From positions 124,001 to 188,000 of the forward strand of contig NZ_JALMUV010000002.1 in the NCBI RefSeq assembly GCF_023155275.1: a stretch of 64,000 nucleotides of DNA, in the 5' to 3' direction. Below are positions 20,841-31,867 of the stretch, one piece after another. The translations under genes were made by a program, and so were the position numbers. The notes under the pieces were generated by a model. That model searched no databases. It saw only the letters and a list, made by a program, of their open reading frames with translations, and was not told the origin of the DNA. How positions within the stretch are numbered: the first letter of the stretch is position 1; each line of letters opens with the position of its first letter. This DNA comes from Streptomyces rhizoryzae. Lineage in GTDB: Bacteria > Actinomycetota > Actinomycetes > Streptomycetales > Streptomycetaceae.

Positions 20841-21725
20841 TCAGCCCTCCAGCGCCGGCCGGGCCGCCCCGTAGCGGCTGAGTACGGCCGCCGCCTCCTT
20901 CGTCGCCTCGATGACGCTCCCGGGCGCCGTCGGCATCACGGATTTCTGCTTGAGCAGCAGCACCGCGCCCATGATGGCCCCGTCCCACATGATCGGCGCG
21001 GCACAGGAGTTCCAGCCGGCCATGCACTCCTCGTAGCCGAGCGCGTGGCCGAGGTCGCGGACCTCGGCCAGGGAGGCCAGCAGCGCGTCGTTGTCCCGGT
21101 AGACACCGGGCCCGGCCTGTTCGGGGACGGGCTCGGCCAGCACGCGCTGCTGGAGGACCTCGGGAAGGTAGGCGAGGATGGTGCGCCCGGAGGCGCCGGT
21201 GCGCAGGGAGCGGGTCACGGAGAGCACATCGCGCGGGGTCATGCCCAGTTCGGCGAGGTCGGAGTCGCCGACGGCCATGTCGACACACTGCCGCTGCGCG
21301 CCGGAGAACGGCGCCACCATGTAGAGGAACGCCAGTCCGCTGCCGCTGGCCTCGCGCAGTTCGCGCAGGACGCTCTGGGCCCCGTCGAGGCGGTGGTCCA
21401 GGGCGGTGAAGGCGAGTTGGGCGGCCGAGGTCCGCAGGCGGTACAGGCCGCGGTCCACCCGCTCGAAGATCCGCTGGTAGATGCCGGACTGGAGGATGCG
21501 GTAGACGACGGAGTCGTCCAGGCCGGTGAAGTCGGCGATCTCACCGGGCCCGTGGGCGGAACCGCCGAGCTCGGCGAAGGCGGTCTGGACGAGGAAGACC
21601 CGCTCGGCATGGCCGGATCCGGATGTCCGGATTCCGGCGGCGGCCGTGCTCCGGGCCGCCCGGCCGGCGGGCTGCTCGGGGGCCTTGGGGGCCGTGGACG
21701 GCGACGCTGCGGTGCGATTGCCCAT
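20841..21725 (-). CDS. IclR-type transcriptional regulator
   Basis: A 294-residue regulator. A low-complexity Ala-rich N-terminus (about 40 residues) precedes a winged helix-turn-helix (PGEIADFTGLDDSVVYRILQ) and a GAF-like effector domain ending with GAIMGAVLLLKQ and SVIEATKEAAAVL. The ATG has GGGGAGAGAG upstream. Its target may be the quinone oxidoreductase 87 bp upstream of it on the same strand. The ligand is unknown. Confidence 0.85.
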   Translation of the reverse strand: MGNRTAASPSTAPKAPEQPAGRAARSTAAAGIRTSGSGHAERVFLVQTAFAELGGSAHGPGEIADFTGLDDSVVYRILQSGIYQRIFERVDRGLYRLRTSAAQLAFTALDHRLDGAQSVLRELREASGSGLAFLYMVAPFSGAQRQCVDMAVGDSDLAELGMTPRDVLSVTRSLRTGASGRTILAYLPEVLQQRVLAEPVPEQAGPGVYRDNDALLASLAEVRDLGHALGYEECMAGWNSCAAPIMWDGAIMGAVLLLKQKSVMPTAPGSVIEATKEAAAVLSRYGAARPALEG

Positions 21726-21812
21726 CGTGTGCTCTCTCCCCTGGCGGTGTTCCGCGCCCGAAGGCGCGCGGCGTGTGCGGGGCGGGGTGCCCCGCCTGCG
21801 GTGCCACCGGCG

Positions 21813-22757
21813 TCAGCGGGTGACGTCGAGGGCGAGTTTGCCGGTCGGGGTGCGGGCGGCGAGGTCGCGGTGGGCCCGCGCCGCCTCCCCGAGCGGGTAG
21901 GTGGTGCCGGTCAGCGGTGTGAGGCTGCCGTCGGCGACGGCGTCGAACAGCGCCCGCATGGACGTCGGCAGCGCCGTGCGGTCCGCGTAGAGCTGGGGCA
22001 GCCAGAAGCCCGAGACGGTGAGCGAGCGCTCCATCAGGTCGCGGGTGGGAACGCTCGCCAGTTCACCCCCGGCGAAGCCGTAGACCGCGAGCCGGCCGCG
22101 CGGGGCGAGGGCGGCCAGGGTCCGGGCGAAGGTGGCGCCGCCGGTCATCTCCAGGGCCGCGGGGACGGGGCCGCCGGCCGCGTCGAGGATCCGCTCGGTG
22201 AGGTCCTCGGCGGTGGAGTCGACGGCCGCGTGGGCGCCGAGGTCGAGGGCGAGCCGGCGCTTGGCCGGGGAGCCGGCCAGGGCGATGACCTTCGCACCGG
22301 CCCGCGCGGCGAGCTGGACGGCCAGCGAGCCGACGCCGCCGGCCGCGGCCGGTACGACGACGGTCTCCCCCTCGGTCAGGCGCAGCACGGAGAAGAGCAG
22401 GTGCCAGGCGCTGTTGCCCTGGAGCGCCAGCGCGACCGCCTGCGCGTCGGTGAGGGCGTCGGGTACGTCCCAGGTGACGCGGCGGTGCAGCAGCGCCCGC
22501 TGGGCGTATCCGCCGCCGCGGGTCAGGCCGACCACCCGCCGCCCGTCACCGGTGGTGCCCACGACCTCGTTGCCGGGTATGTAGGGCAGGTCGACGGGGG
22601 CGAGGTAGGTGTCGCCGCGCACGTGCACATCGGCGTAGTTGACACCGGCCAGGGTGACGTCGACCAGCGCGTGTCCGGGGCGGGGCGCCGGCTCCGGGGC
22701 GTCCTCCAGCCGGAGCACGTCCGGGCCGCCGAATTCTCGCATCACGATCGCGCGCAC
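21813..22757 (-). CDS. Quinone oxidoreductase (zinc-less MDR, QOR family)
   Basis: A 314-residue NADPH:quinone reductase-like enzyme. It has the typical start (GTG, RAIVMREFGGPDVLRL), the NADPH-binding AAAGGVGSLAVQLA motif and the family's ALQGNSAWHLLF segment; zinc ligands are absent. GTG at 22757 follows AGAGGGAGAG. The reductase precedes the IclR regulator on the same strand. Confidence 0.92.
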   Translation of the reverse strand: MRAIVMREFGGPDVLRLEDAPEPAPRPGHALVDVTLAGVNYADVHVRGDTYLAPVDLPYIPGNEVVGTTGDGRRVVGLTRGGGYAQRALLHRRVTWDVPDALTDAQAVALALQGNSAWHLLFSVLRLTEGETVVVPAAAGGVGSLAVQLAARAGAKVIALAGSPAKRRLALDLGAHAAVDSTAEDLTERILDAAGGPVPAALEMTGGATFARTLAALAPRGRLAVYGFAGGELASVPTRDLMERSLTVSGFWLPQLYADRTALPTSMRALFDAVADGSLTPLTGTTYPLGEAARAHRDLAARTPTGKLALDVTR

Positions 22758-23210
22758 GACTCTCCCTCTGATTCTCCGGTGCGGTGCCCGCACAGGGTAG
22801 GCACGCCGTCCGCCGGTCCGCCGCTTCCCGATCAATTCGCGCCAATGCTCCGGACGTCCGGGGTCCAGCGGTCTCCTCCGCGCGCCGGTTTCCCGCGGGT
22901 TTTCTCGTGTCGCGAGAAAACCCCGTGCCGTTTTCCACCCATTGCGCCGTTTTGCTGTAGATCTACCCGGCGGTATACGGCGGGTGGCTCCCACACATCC
23001 CTCACCCGCGCCCGGCTACCGGAAGTGATCGACGCCGCCTACGATCCGGACGTGTGTCCGCCGTTGACGAGAGGCGGCGGCCGCGTTCCCCAGGGCAGGC
23101 ACGGTGTACGAGGCAGCGGTGCCGGCCCGGTCCGTCCGGTGTTCCGGGCGGGCGGTGACGGAGGACGCGGACCGGGCCGCGGCAGGGCGGGCACGGCCTG
23201 AGGGGGAATC
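22758..23210. other. Divergent gap between quinone reductase and flavoprotein pair
   Basis: About 450 bp with no gene I can support. The left half has a lower-GC stretch near 22885-22985. It must contain promoters for both flanking units, but I find no confident -10/-35 pair. Confidence 0.4.
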
Positions 23211-23483
23211 ATGATGGGGAAATCGGGGGGCGGCAGGCCGGCGTTCGCGCCGGCCTGCCGGGACCCGCAACGTGCGCTGCCTCTGCCACCGGCGCCCTGG
23301 CGCCTCCTGCGGACCGCGTCCGCTTCCCTGCCGTCGCTGACGGCGCGGGTCACCGCCGCCACCGACGCCGTCATCGCCGCCGCGCGCCGCCACTCCCGGC
23401 CGTCCGCCGCTCCGCCCTTTCTGGACGCGGCCCGGCCCGGTCCGGGATACCCGCGCCACCGCCGAGAAAGGGACCGCCCATGA
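23211..23483 (+). CDS. Small Arg/Pro/Ala-rich protein coupled to flavoprotein
   Basis: A 90-residue frame beginning with a double ATG after a good ribosome site (GAGGGGGAATC). Its stop codon overlaps the start of the next gene by ATGA, the usual sign of translational coupling. Third codon positions are GC-rich as expected for a gene. The product is low in complexity (Ala, Pro, Arg) and I recognise no family; the middle (ARVTAATDAVIAAARRH) could be an amphipathic helix. It may be a true small subunit or a leader ORF that sets translation of the flavoprotein. Confidence 0.5.
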   Translation: MMGKSGGGRPAFAPACRDPQRALPLPPAPWRLLRTASASLPSLTARVTAATDAVIAAARRHSRPSAAPPFLDAARPGPGYPRHRRERDRP

Positions 23484-25111
23484 ACGCGTCGAGCAGAGTG
23501 AGCAGCGCCGGTCTCCAGTTCACGCACCCGTACCTCGCCGTGGTCCTGGGCGGGGGCTTCACCGGGATGCTGGCGGCCGCGGCGCTGTCGGAGTACGCCG
23601 ATGTGATCGTGGTCGAGCGGGAGCGGCTGCCGCGCACGCCCGCGCTGCCCGCGGACCTGCCGCAGCCCCGGCACGCCCATCTGCTGGCGGCGGACGGCGC
23701 CCGGGTCGTGGAGAGCCTGCTGCCCGGCACGGTCGAACGCTGGCTGGCCGAGGGCGCGCACCGGCTCGCGATGCCGTCGGAACCCACCGGTCCGCTGTTG
23801 CCCGGCCGCCCGCTCCGCCGCGCCCGCACCCGCCATGTCTTCGCCTGCTCCCGCGATCTGCTCGACCGGGTGGTCCGCGCCCAGGTGCCGGCGTTCCCCG
23901 GGGTGACGGTCCTGGACGGCACCGAGGCGGAACGGCTGACCGGCACCGCCGAACACGTCACCGGGGTGCGGGTGCGGGACACCACCAGCGGCGAAACGTA
24001 CCGCCTGGACGCCGATCTCGTGGTGGACGCCACCGGCCGCTCCTCCACCACCCCGGACCGGCTGGCGGCGCTGGGGCTGCCCACCGCCCCCGAGGATGTC
24101 CGGGACTCCGGCGTCGTGTGCGCCACCCGGATCTTCCGCGCCCCGGCCGGCTACGAGAACTGCCCGGTCATCACCGCCCGTTCGGACCGGCGCCGGAGCG
24201 GGGAGGCGGGTGCCCCGGCGCCGGAGCCGCCGCCCGCGGCCGCCCGGACGGCGACACTGGTGCCGATCGAGGGCGGGCGCTGGCTGGTCACCCTGACCGG
24301 CGGCGGCACGGCCGGCGAACGGCCCACCGAACGCGCCGGCGACTTCGTGCCGTTCGTCCGCCGGATCCCGCACACGGTCATCGGCGATCTGATCGCCGGC
24401 GCCGAACCGCTCAGCGAGGTGCGGCTGTCCCGCGACACCTCCAGCCGCCGCCACCGCTACGAGCACCTGGTGCGCTGGCCCACCGGGTTCCTCGTGCTGG
24501 GCGGTGCGGTGGCCTCGGTCCGCCCGGACTGCGGCCAGGGGCTGTCCCTCGCCGCGCACGGCGCCGCGGCCCTGCGCGACGCGCTGCGGCGCCACGGCCT
24601 GGAGGATCCGGCACTGGGCCGCCGGGTGCAGCGGACGATCGGCGGGCTCGTGGACGCGCCGTGGGCGCTGGCCACCGGTGAGGAGCTGCCGCAGTCGCTG
24701 CGCTCGGGCGTGCCCCGGGCATCGCTGGCGACCCGCTTCGTGCGCGGCGCGGTGGGCGGTGTCCTGGCGCCGGAGGCGGGGCTGCCGCCGGTCTGCCGGG
24801 CCTACGTCGATGTGGTCACGCCCACCGTCCCGGCTCCCTGCCGGCCGCAGCCGCTCGACCCGCGGGCGTCCGGGGCGGCCGCACCGGCGCCGCGCCCCGC
24901 GGGCGCCGAGCCGCCGGAGGCACCGGCCGCGCTGCCGTCCCTGTTCACCTCCTCGGCCGCCGCCGCGCTCGCGGCCCGGCCCCCGGCCGTACCGGGCCCG
25001 CCGGCTCCCGAGCAGGCGCCGCGCAGGCTCCCCCGCCCCCTCGGCTTCGGTCCCACGGCGCTGCGGTTGCGGCGGTTCGGGGGCGGCAAGCGGAAGCCGG
25101 GCGGCGCCTGA
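23480..25111 (+). CDS. FAD-dependent oxidoreductase with Pro/Ala-rich tail
   Basis: A 543-residue flavoprotein related to geranylgeranyl reductase/halogenase-type monooxygenases. The FAD dinucleotide site reads VVLGGGFTGMLAAAALSE near residue 22; a second conserved part LVVDATGRSS and a later FLVLGGAVASVRPDCGQGLS (GD-like motif) are present, with the usual Asp of GD replaced by Gly-Ala. The last roughly 100 residues are a Pro/Ala-rich tail ending in basic residues (GGGKRKPGGA). It starts inside the stop codon of the small ORF. The substrate is unknown. Confidence 0.85.
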   Translation: MNASSRVSSAGLQFTHPYLAVVLGGGFTGMLAAAALSEYADVIVVERERLPRTPALPADLPQPRHAHLLAADGARVVESLLPGTVERWLAEGAHRLAMPSEPTGPLLPGRPLRRARTRHVFACSRDLLDRVVRAQVPAFPGVTVLDGTEAERLTGTAEHVTGVRVRDTTSGETYRLDADLVVDATGRSSTTPDRLAALGLPTAPEDVRDSGVVCATRIFRAPAGYENCPVITARSDRRRSGEAGAPAPEPPPAAARTATLVPIEGGRWLVTLTGGGTAGERPTERAGDFVPFVRRIPHTVIGDLIAGAEPLSEVRLSRDTSSRRHRYEHLVRWPTGFLVLGGAVASVRPDCGQGLSLAAHGAAALRDALRRHGLEDPALGRRVQRTIGGLVDAPWALATGEELPQSLRSGVPRASLATRFVRGAVGGVLAPEAGLPPVCRAYVDVVTPTVPAPCRPQPLDPRASGAAAPAPRPAGAEPPEAPAALPSLFTSSAAAALAARPPAVPGPPAPEQAPRRLPRPLGFGPTALRLRRFGGGKRKPGGA

Positions 25112-25232
25112 GGGCGGGCCCTGGCCCTGGTGGGGCAGCGGCCCTGCTCTACGGTGGGCCGGGGGACGCCCGTCCGATCACCGGTGGAACGGCCGCCGGC
25201 GGCCGTTCCCCGCCAGGGGGTTGCGGAGAACG

Positions 25233-27125
<1,893 letters not shown>

Positions 27126-27157
27126 GTCCGGAGCCGGGCCGGCCCTGCGGCCCGCCG

Positions 27158-27188
27158 AGGCCCCCGGCTTCCCCGCGTCCGGGGGCCT
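27158..27188. terminator. Terminator between convergent genes
   Basis: AGGCCCCCGG (27158-27167) pairs with CCGGGGGCCT (27179-27188) across an 11-nt loop, between the GT-B-like gene and the STAND gene. Confidence 0.6.
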
Positions 27189-27238
27189 GGCCTCGCGCGA
27201 GCTCCGCCCCTGGCTGTGCCCTGGCGCCCCCGCTGCCG

Positions 27239-29398
27239 TCAGGCGCCCCCGTCCGCGGCCTCTCCTTCCGCGGGGCCCCCGTCCGCGCCCTCCGCCAGCT
27301 TGCGGCGCAGGTCCACCGCGCGCGGGCCGCCGCCCGCCTCGTATATCTCCAGCGCCTGGATCAGATACCGCCGCCACCGGTCGCGGTCACCGCGCTCCTC
27401 GGCGAGTGCGGCCAGCGTCTCGTAGACCTCCGCCTCGTAGTGGACGGCACCGCGCTCGCGCAGCATGGCGCCGGCCTCCTCCAGCGCGGCCACCGCCTCC
27501 GCGCTCCGCCCCGAGTCGCGCAGCACCCCGCCGATGGCGGCCAGGGCGCGGGCCCCCATCCGGCGGTCGTCGAGGGCCAGGAAGCCGTCGTAGGCGTCCT
27601 GCAAGGTGGCCCGGGCCTCGGTGGTGCGGCCCACGGCGTGCTGGGCGCAGCCCATGAAGTAGTGGCCGATGGCGATGCCGCGTGCGTCGCCCGCGGCGCG
27701 GTAGAGGGCCATCGCCTCCTCGTAGGCGGCCACGGCGCGGGCCGGGTCGCAGCGGTCCCAGTAGCGGCCGTGGAACTCGCGGACCGAGGCGCGCAGCAGG
27801 GTGTGGCCGGACTCGTCGGCGCGGGCGACGGCGGTCTCCAGCTCCCGGCGGGCGCGGCGGAGTTCATCGCGGTCCATCAGGGGGCGGGACAGCAGGGCGC
27901 GGAGCCGGGCCTCGGCGGCGGGGTGGCCGTCCGCCGCGGCGTGCCGGGCGCCCAGTTCGCCGCTGCGGACCCAGTCGTTGAGGTAGCGGCGGTTGAGGAA
28001 GAGCGCGGTCAGCGCCTCGGCGAGCTCCCAGACCCGGCGGTGCCATCCGTGGTCGGCGGCGGCCTGCTGCGCGGCCAGCAGCTCCCCGCGCCAGGTGTCC
28101 AGCCAGTCCAGTGCCTGCGGCCGGTCGGCGAAGGCGGTGGCCCGGTCGGCCTCGTCCAGCCGGTCGGTGTACGCACCGATGCGCATCCGGCCGCCCATGA
28201 CGGCGAGATCGGCCTGGGCGGCGCGGGTGAGGAGGTGGTCCACGATGCGGGCGACGGCCTCGGTGCACCCCGTCTCACCGTCCTCCTCGGCGGCCCGCTC
28301 CCTGGCGTGCAGCCGGACCAGGTCGTGGAACTCGTACCGTCCGTCGGCGGCGACCGCGATCAGGCTCGCGGTCTCCAGTAGGTCGAGCTGCTCGGTGGCG
28401 TCGGCGACGCTGCTCCCGGCCGCCGCGGCCGCCGAGGCGGCGTCCCACCGGCGGCCGGGGTGCAGGCCCAGCAGCCGATACAGCCGCGCGGCGGGCCGCG
28501 GCAGGCCCCCGTACGCCACCCCGAACACAGCGGACACCGGTCGCTCCCCTCCCCGGCGCAGGGCAGCCAGTCGGCGCCGGTCGTCGGCCAATTCCTCGGC
28601 CAGCGCGGCGACCGTCAAACGTGGATGCATCACCAGCCGGGCGGCGGCGACCTGGAGGGCCACCGGGAGCCCGCCGCAGCTCGCCACGATCCGCTCGGCG
28701 GCTCCGTCGCCACCGGCGGCGATACGCTGCTCACCGCACAGTCGGCGGAGCAACTCCAGTCCGTGTTCCGGGGAGAGCGGCTCCAGGGGCATCAAGCGGG
28801 CGCCCTCGTCGAGGAGTTCGCCGAGCATCGACTGGCTGGTCGCGAGGACGACGCTGCCGGGGGCGCCCGGCACCAGCGCCCGCACCTGCGCCGGCTCGGT
28901 CACGTCGTCGAGCACTATCAGGACCCGCCTGTCGGCCGTCAGGGTGCGCAGCAAGGCGGTCAACTCACCCAGCGTGCCGGGCAGGTAGCGGTCCTCGACG
29001 CCCAGGGCGCGCAGGCAGCGGCTCACGCCGGCCGAGACGTCGCCGCCCGCCTGCGCCCGCAGCTCGGCGAAGTCGATGTAGAACTCACCCCCGGGGAAGT
29101 GGCCGCGCCCCTCCTGCGCCCATCTCCGTACGGTGGCGCTCTTGCCCACCCCGGGCAGGCCGCTGAGGACGGCCATCCCGCCGCCGTCGCCCACCCAGCC
29201 GTCGATCTCCGCCAGTACCGGCTCGCGGTCGACGAACTGCGGCGATCCGGGCGGCACCTGCCGTGGCACCGGCAGCTCCGGCCGCGGGGGCTCGATCCGC
29301 AGCCCACCCTCGATCACCCCGGCCTGGATCACCGGGCCGTGTGCCGTCCCGCTGAAGACGTTCCGCACCCGCTCGGTGCCCGCCCCGTTGTCTTCCAC
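27239..29398 (-). CDS. STAND (NB-ARC/TPR) ATPase with N-terminal amyloid motif
   Basis: A 719-residue NLR-like protein. Residues 13-33 carry NVFSGTAHGPVIQAGVIEGG, a RHIM-like amyloid signalling motif with the same HGxVIQAG core as the C-terminus of the 20294-20737 protein. A linker (VPRQVPPGSPQFVDRE) leads to the NB-ARC ATPase: P-loop GLPGVGKSA at 80-88, Walker B RVLIVLDDV around 158-166, and GGLPVALQ. A winged-helix part and then a long TPR array (about residues 430-700) follow. It has no effector domain of its own. GTG start with GGGGGAG upstream; a damage-type promoter ends about 50 bp upstream. Confidence 0.9.
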   Translation of the reverse strand: MEDNGAGTERVRNVFSGTAHGPVIQAGVIEGGLRIEPPRPELPVPRQVPPGSPQFVDREPVLAEIDGWVGDGGGMAVLSGLPGVGKSATVRRWAQEGRGHFPGGEFYIDFAELRAQAGGDVSAGVSRCLRALGVEDRYLPGTLGELTALLRTLTADRRVLIVLDDVTEPAQVRALVPGAPGSVVLATSQSMLGELLDEGARLMPLEPLSPEHGLELLRRLCGEQRIAAGGDGAAERIVASCGGLPVALQVAAARLVMHPRLTVAALAEELADDRRRLAALRRGGERPVSAVFGVAYGGLPRPAARLYRLLGLHPGRRWDAASAAAAAGSSVADATEQLDLLETASLIAVAADGRYEFHDLVRLHARERAAEEDGETGCTEAVARIVDHLLTRAAQADLAVMGGRMRIGAYTDRLDEADRATAFADRPQALDWLDTWRGELLAAQQAAADHGWHRRVWELAEALTALFLNRRYLNDWVRSGELGARHAAADGHPAAEARLRALLSRPLMDRDELRRARRELETAVARADESGHTLLRASVREFHGRYWDRCDPARAVAAYEEAMALYRAAGDARGIAIGHYFMGCAQHAVGRTTEARATLQDAYDGFLALDDRRMGARALAAIGGVLRDSGRSAEAVAALEEAGAMLRERGAVHYEAEVYETLAALAEERGDRDRWRRYLIQALEIYEAGGGPRAVDLRRKLAEGADGGPAEGEAADGGA

Positions 29399-29450
29399 CG
29401 CGTGCTCCCCCGCCCCGGTCGATCACCTCGGTCGATTCCCGTCGCGGAAA

Positions 29451-29473
29451 ACGCTACTTGACGCCACTGACAA
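29451..29473 (-). promoter_or_regulatory. RecA-NDp/PafBC-type promoter of the STAND gene
   Basis: On the minus strand: TTGTCAGTG (29473-29465), 8-bp spacer, TAGCGT (29456-29451). It is a full match to the LexA-independent damage promoter. The start of transcription would be near 29444, giving a leader of about 46 nt that includes the ribosome site. Confidence 0.8.
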
Positions 29474-29861
29474 CGCGCCGCCGCGGTGGACACGGCAGGG
29501 CCGCCCTTGCACCCACCCGGACAGGATCGGTCAGTTGCGGTGAAATCCGGTCACGGATCGACGCTGCCCCCTCGCAGGGGGAACGACAGCGCCAATCCGC
29601 CACGAGGGCGCTTCGGCGACGGTGCCCAGCCCGCGAGGGGGCCGATTCCGCGACGGGTCGATTCCACATCGGCCAGTTCCGCGAAACGGAAGCGCGGAGA
29701 ACGGTAGGGCGACGCCACGCGTCACGGCCGAGGGACTGACGGGCCGTATGCGTCGGCGACTTGGCCGTGCCCGCGGAGCCGGTGATCGGGAAGTGGGTGC
29801 CGCCGGGTGGTCGGCGGCCGCCGTCCGAGCCTCCAGGGCGGGCGGACCGGCGTACGCGTGG
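29474..29861. other. Gap upstream of the STAND promoter
   Basis: About 390 bp without a gene I can support. GC is lower than in the flanking genes and no frame has a ribosome site plus recognisable content. It may be a remnant. Confidence 0.4.
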
Positions 29862-29910
29862 CCGTGAGCCCCGCCCCGGCAGGCGGGCGCGGCCGGGGCG
29901 GGGCTCACGG
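29862..29910 (-). terminator. Strong terminator of the SNF2-SWIM operon
   Basis: A perfect 19-bp inverted repeat (29862-29880 with 29892-29910) and an 11-nt loop begin 2 bp after the stop codon of the last operon gene. Confidence 0.85.
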
Positions 29911-29911
29911 C

Positions 29912-31867
29912 TCAGCCGCCCGTGCTCGGGGCGGCCGCCCGGGGCTCCGCCGGGTGCCCCAGGAGCCGTCGGGCCAGGACGAGCGGGGCGTGCGGATCGC
30001 GGGTGGGGCCGGGGGCGGGCGCCCGATGGCCGGTGGCCCGTTCGACGGTGGCGGCGCCCGCGTCGGCCTCCAGGGCGGGGGCGTAACCGGCGGCGCGCAG
30101 CGCGTCCAGGGTGGCGGCCGGCGGGCGGGCACTGACCAGGACCGTCGGCGCGATCACGCGCAGGCCGAGCGGGCGCAGGGCCTGGTGCGCGGCGAGTTCG
30201 GCGATCAGGGCCGGGTCGTCGGAGCGGACGCAGCAGGCGGCGGGCACGACCCGCATCCGGCCGTGGGTGCGGGCGGTGTCCTTGAGGAGGTAGCCGAGGG
30301 GCTGCGGCAGGGTGCCGGTGGCCGAGACCGCGGTGAGGGCGTCGTGGAGGGTGTCGGCGGTGTGGCCGGCGTCCAGTGCCCGGCGGACCGAGTCGGGGGT
30401 GAAGCGCCAGGTCACGGCGTGGCCCTCGGACTCGCGGTCGGCCGCGGAGGCGAGGAGTCCGGCGAGCTGCGGGGCCGGGCGGCCGGCCACCACCGCGGTC
30501 AGGTCGGCCTGGAAGTGGGCGCGTTCGACGGGCGGCGGGAGCAGGTCGCGGAGCGCCTCGTCCAGCTGCGGCGGGCCGGCGAGCAGGGCGCGACCGAGGG
30601 GGGTGAGGGTGCCGTGGGCGGTGAGGCCGAGGCAGGCCGCCTCGTGGAGCGTGTGGGCCGCGCGCTCCTCGGCCATCGGCTGCGCGGTGACGGCGAGCGG
30701 GCGGTGCCAGTCCGCGGTCCGGAGCAGCTGCCGCAGCGGTGCGAGGGCGTCCGCGTGCTCCGGGGAGTCCGGGAGCGGCAGCGGCGGGAGCGGCGCCCCG
30801 GCGCCCGGGGGGACGTCGGCGAGGGCAGCCAGGAGGGCGTGCCGGAGAGCGGGGGCGTGCCGGTCGTGTCCGCGCACCAGGGCGGTCGGCGTCTCCCCGA
30901 AGGGGGTGTGGGTGGGGATGTCCCAGAGGGTGTACCAGGCGGCCAGGAGGGGAGCGAGGCGCTCGCCGGGCGGGCGGGCGAGCCAGTCGTCGTAGGCGGT
31001 GGTGGGCAGCGCGGTGATGCCCGAGGGGCTGCGGGTCAGCGCGATCAGCCCGGCGGCGAGGGCGAGGTCGAGCAGGAGGCGGGTGTGCGCTTCCGTCGCG
31101 CCGGCCGCCTTGGTGAGGCGCTTGAGCTCGCGGACGGTCAGCCCGCCCGACTTGCGCAGCGTGGCGGGCTCGGCGGCCAGGGAGTCGAGCAGGCGCTCCG
31201 CTGTGGTGGCCAGCCCCGCCGCGGCGGCCTGGGATTCCTCGGTCAGGGAGGTCCGCGGGGCGGGTACCGCGGCTGCGCGGACCGCATCGCGCGGGGCCGC
31301 GTCCTCGGGGGCGGGCGCGGGGGCGTGCGGGGTGAACGGGCCGAGGTCGTGGGCGTCCAGGAGCTGGGGCACGCGCGGCGGGACGACCACGGCGCCGTCG
31401 TCGGTGATCGCGGCGAGGCCCTCGACGCACAGCGCGTCCAGGGCGACATCGGCGGCGTCCCGGGCGGGGCCGGGCGCGGTGGCGCCGAGCGCGGCCCGGA
31501 TATCCCCCGGCGGAACCGCTCCGGTCGCCAGCTGGGGGAAGGACAGCCGGTGGGCCATCAGGGACTGGTAGTCGGCACCCGGGGCGGGGGCGGCGGGCGC
31601 GGCGGCGTCCCGGGCGGCCCGTCGGCGGCTGATGCGCGCGGCGGCGGCGAGCACCTGGAGCCGGGGGTGGTCGAGGTGCAGCACCAGGTGGTGGAGGGTT
31701 TCGTACGACCACAACGCACCTGCCAGGCCGCGGAGTTCGGTGGGCGCGGGGCGCCGGGCGAGCGGCTCGGCGTGGCGGCTGAGCAGTGCGGCGAGCTGTT
31801 CGGGGGTGCGCTGCGCGAGGGAGCGGGTGAGTACGTCGAGACCTTCCACGGCCTTGAGGTTAGTCAT
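29912..31867 (-). CDS. Helicase-associated (XPB/Ssl2 N-terminal-like) protein
   Basis: A 651-residue protein with no helicase ATPase motifs. Its C-terminal part (TPDSVRRALDAGHTADTL, then RVVPAACCVRSDDPALIAEL and RVIAPTVLVSARP) matches the domain found N-terminal to XPB/Ssl2-type helicases in actinobacteria ('helicase-associated'). The N-terminal half is helical with a possible winged helix (GGLTVRELKRLTKAAGATEA). It is the last gene of a three-gene operon; its ATG overlaps the SWIM gene stop by 4 bp. It probably acts with the SNF2 ATPase encoded by the first gene. Function is inferred. Confidence 0.75.
   Translation of the reverse strand: MTNLKAVEGLDVLTRSLAQRTPEQLAALLSRHAEPLARRPAPTELRGLAGALWSYETLHHLVLHLDHPRLQVLAAAARISRRRAARDAAAPAAPAPGADYQSLMAHRLSFPQLATGAVPPGDIRAALGATAPGPARDAADVALDALCVEGLAAITDDGAVVVPPRVPQLLDAHDLGPFTPHAPAPAPEDAAPRDAVRAAAVPAPRTSLTEESQAAAAGLATTAERLLDSLAAEPATLRKSGGLTVRELKRLTKAAGATEAHTRLLLDLALAAGLIALTRSPSGITALPTTAYDDWLARPPGERLAPLLAAWYTLWDIPTHTPFGETPTALVRGHDRHAPALRHALLAALADVPPGAGAPLPPLPLPDSPEHADALAPLRQLLRTADWHRPLAVTAQPMAEERAAHTLHEAACLGLTAHGTLTPLGRALLAGPPQLDEALRDLLPPPVERAHFQADLTAVVAGRPAPQLAGLLASAADRESEGHAVTWRFTPDSVRRALDAGHTADTLHDALTAVSATGTLPQPLGYLLKDTARTHGRMRVVPAACCVRSDDPALIAELAAHQALRPLGLRVIAPTVLVSARPPAATLDALRAAGYAPALEADAGAATVERATGHRAPAPGPTRDPHAPLVLARRLLGHPAEPRAAAPSTGG

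Noticed and set aside
29438..29657. 12-bp inverted repeat (CCCGTCGCGGAA at 29438-29449 and its complement at 29646-29657) as a mobile element end
   Set aside because: No transposase or target duplication, and a repeat of this length in GC-rich DNA of this size can arise by chance.
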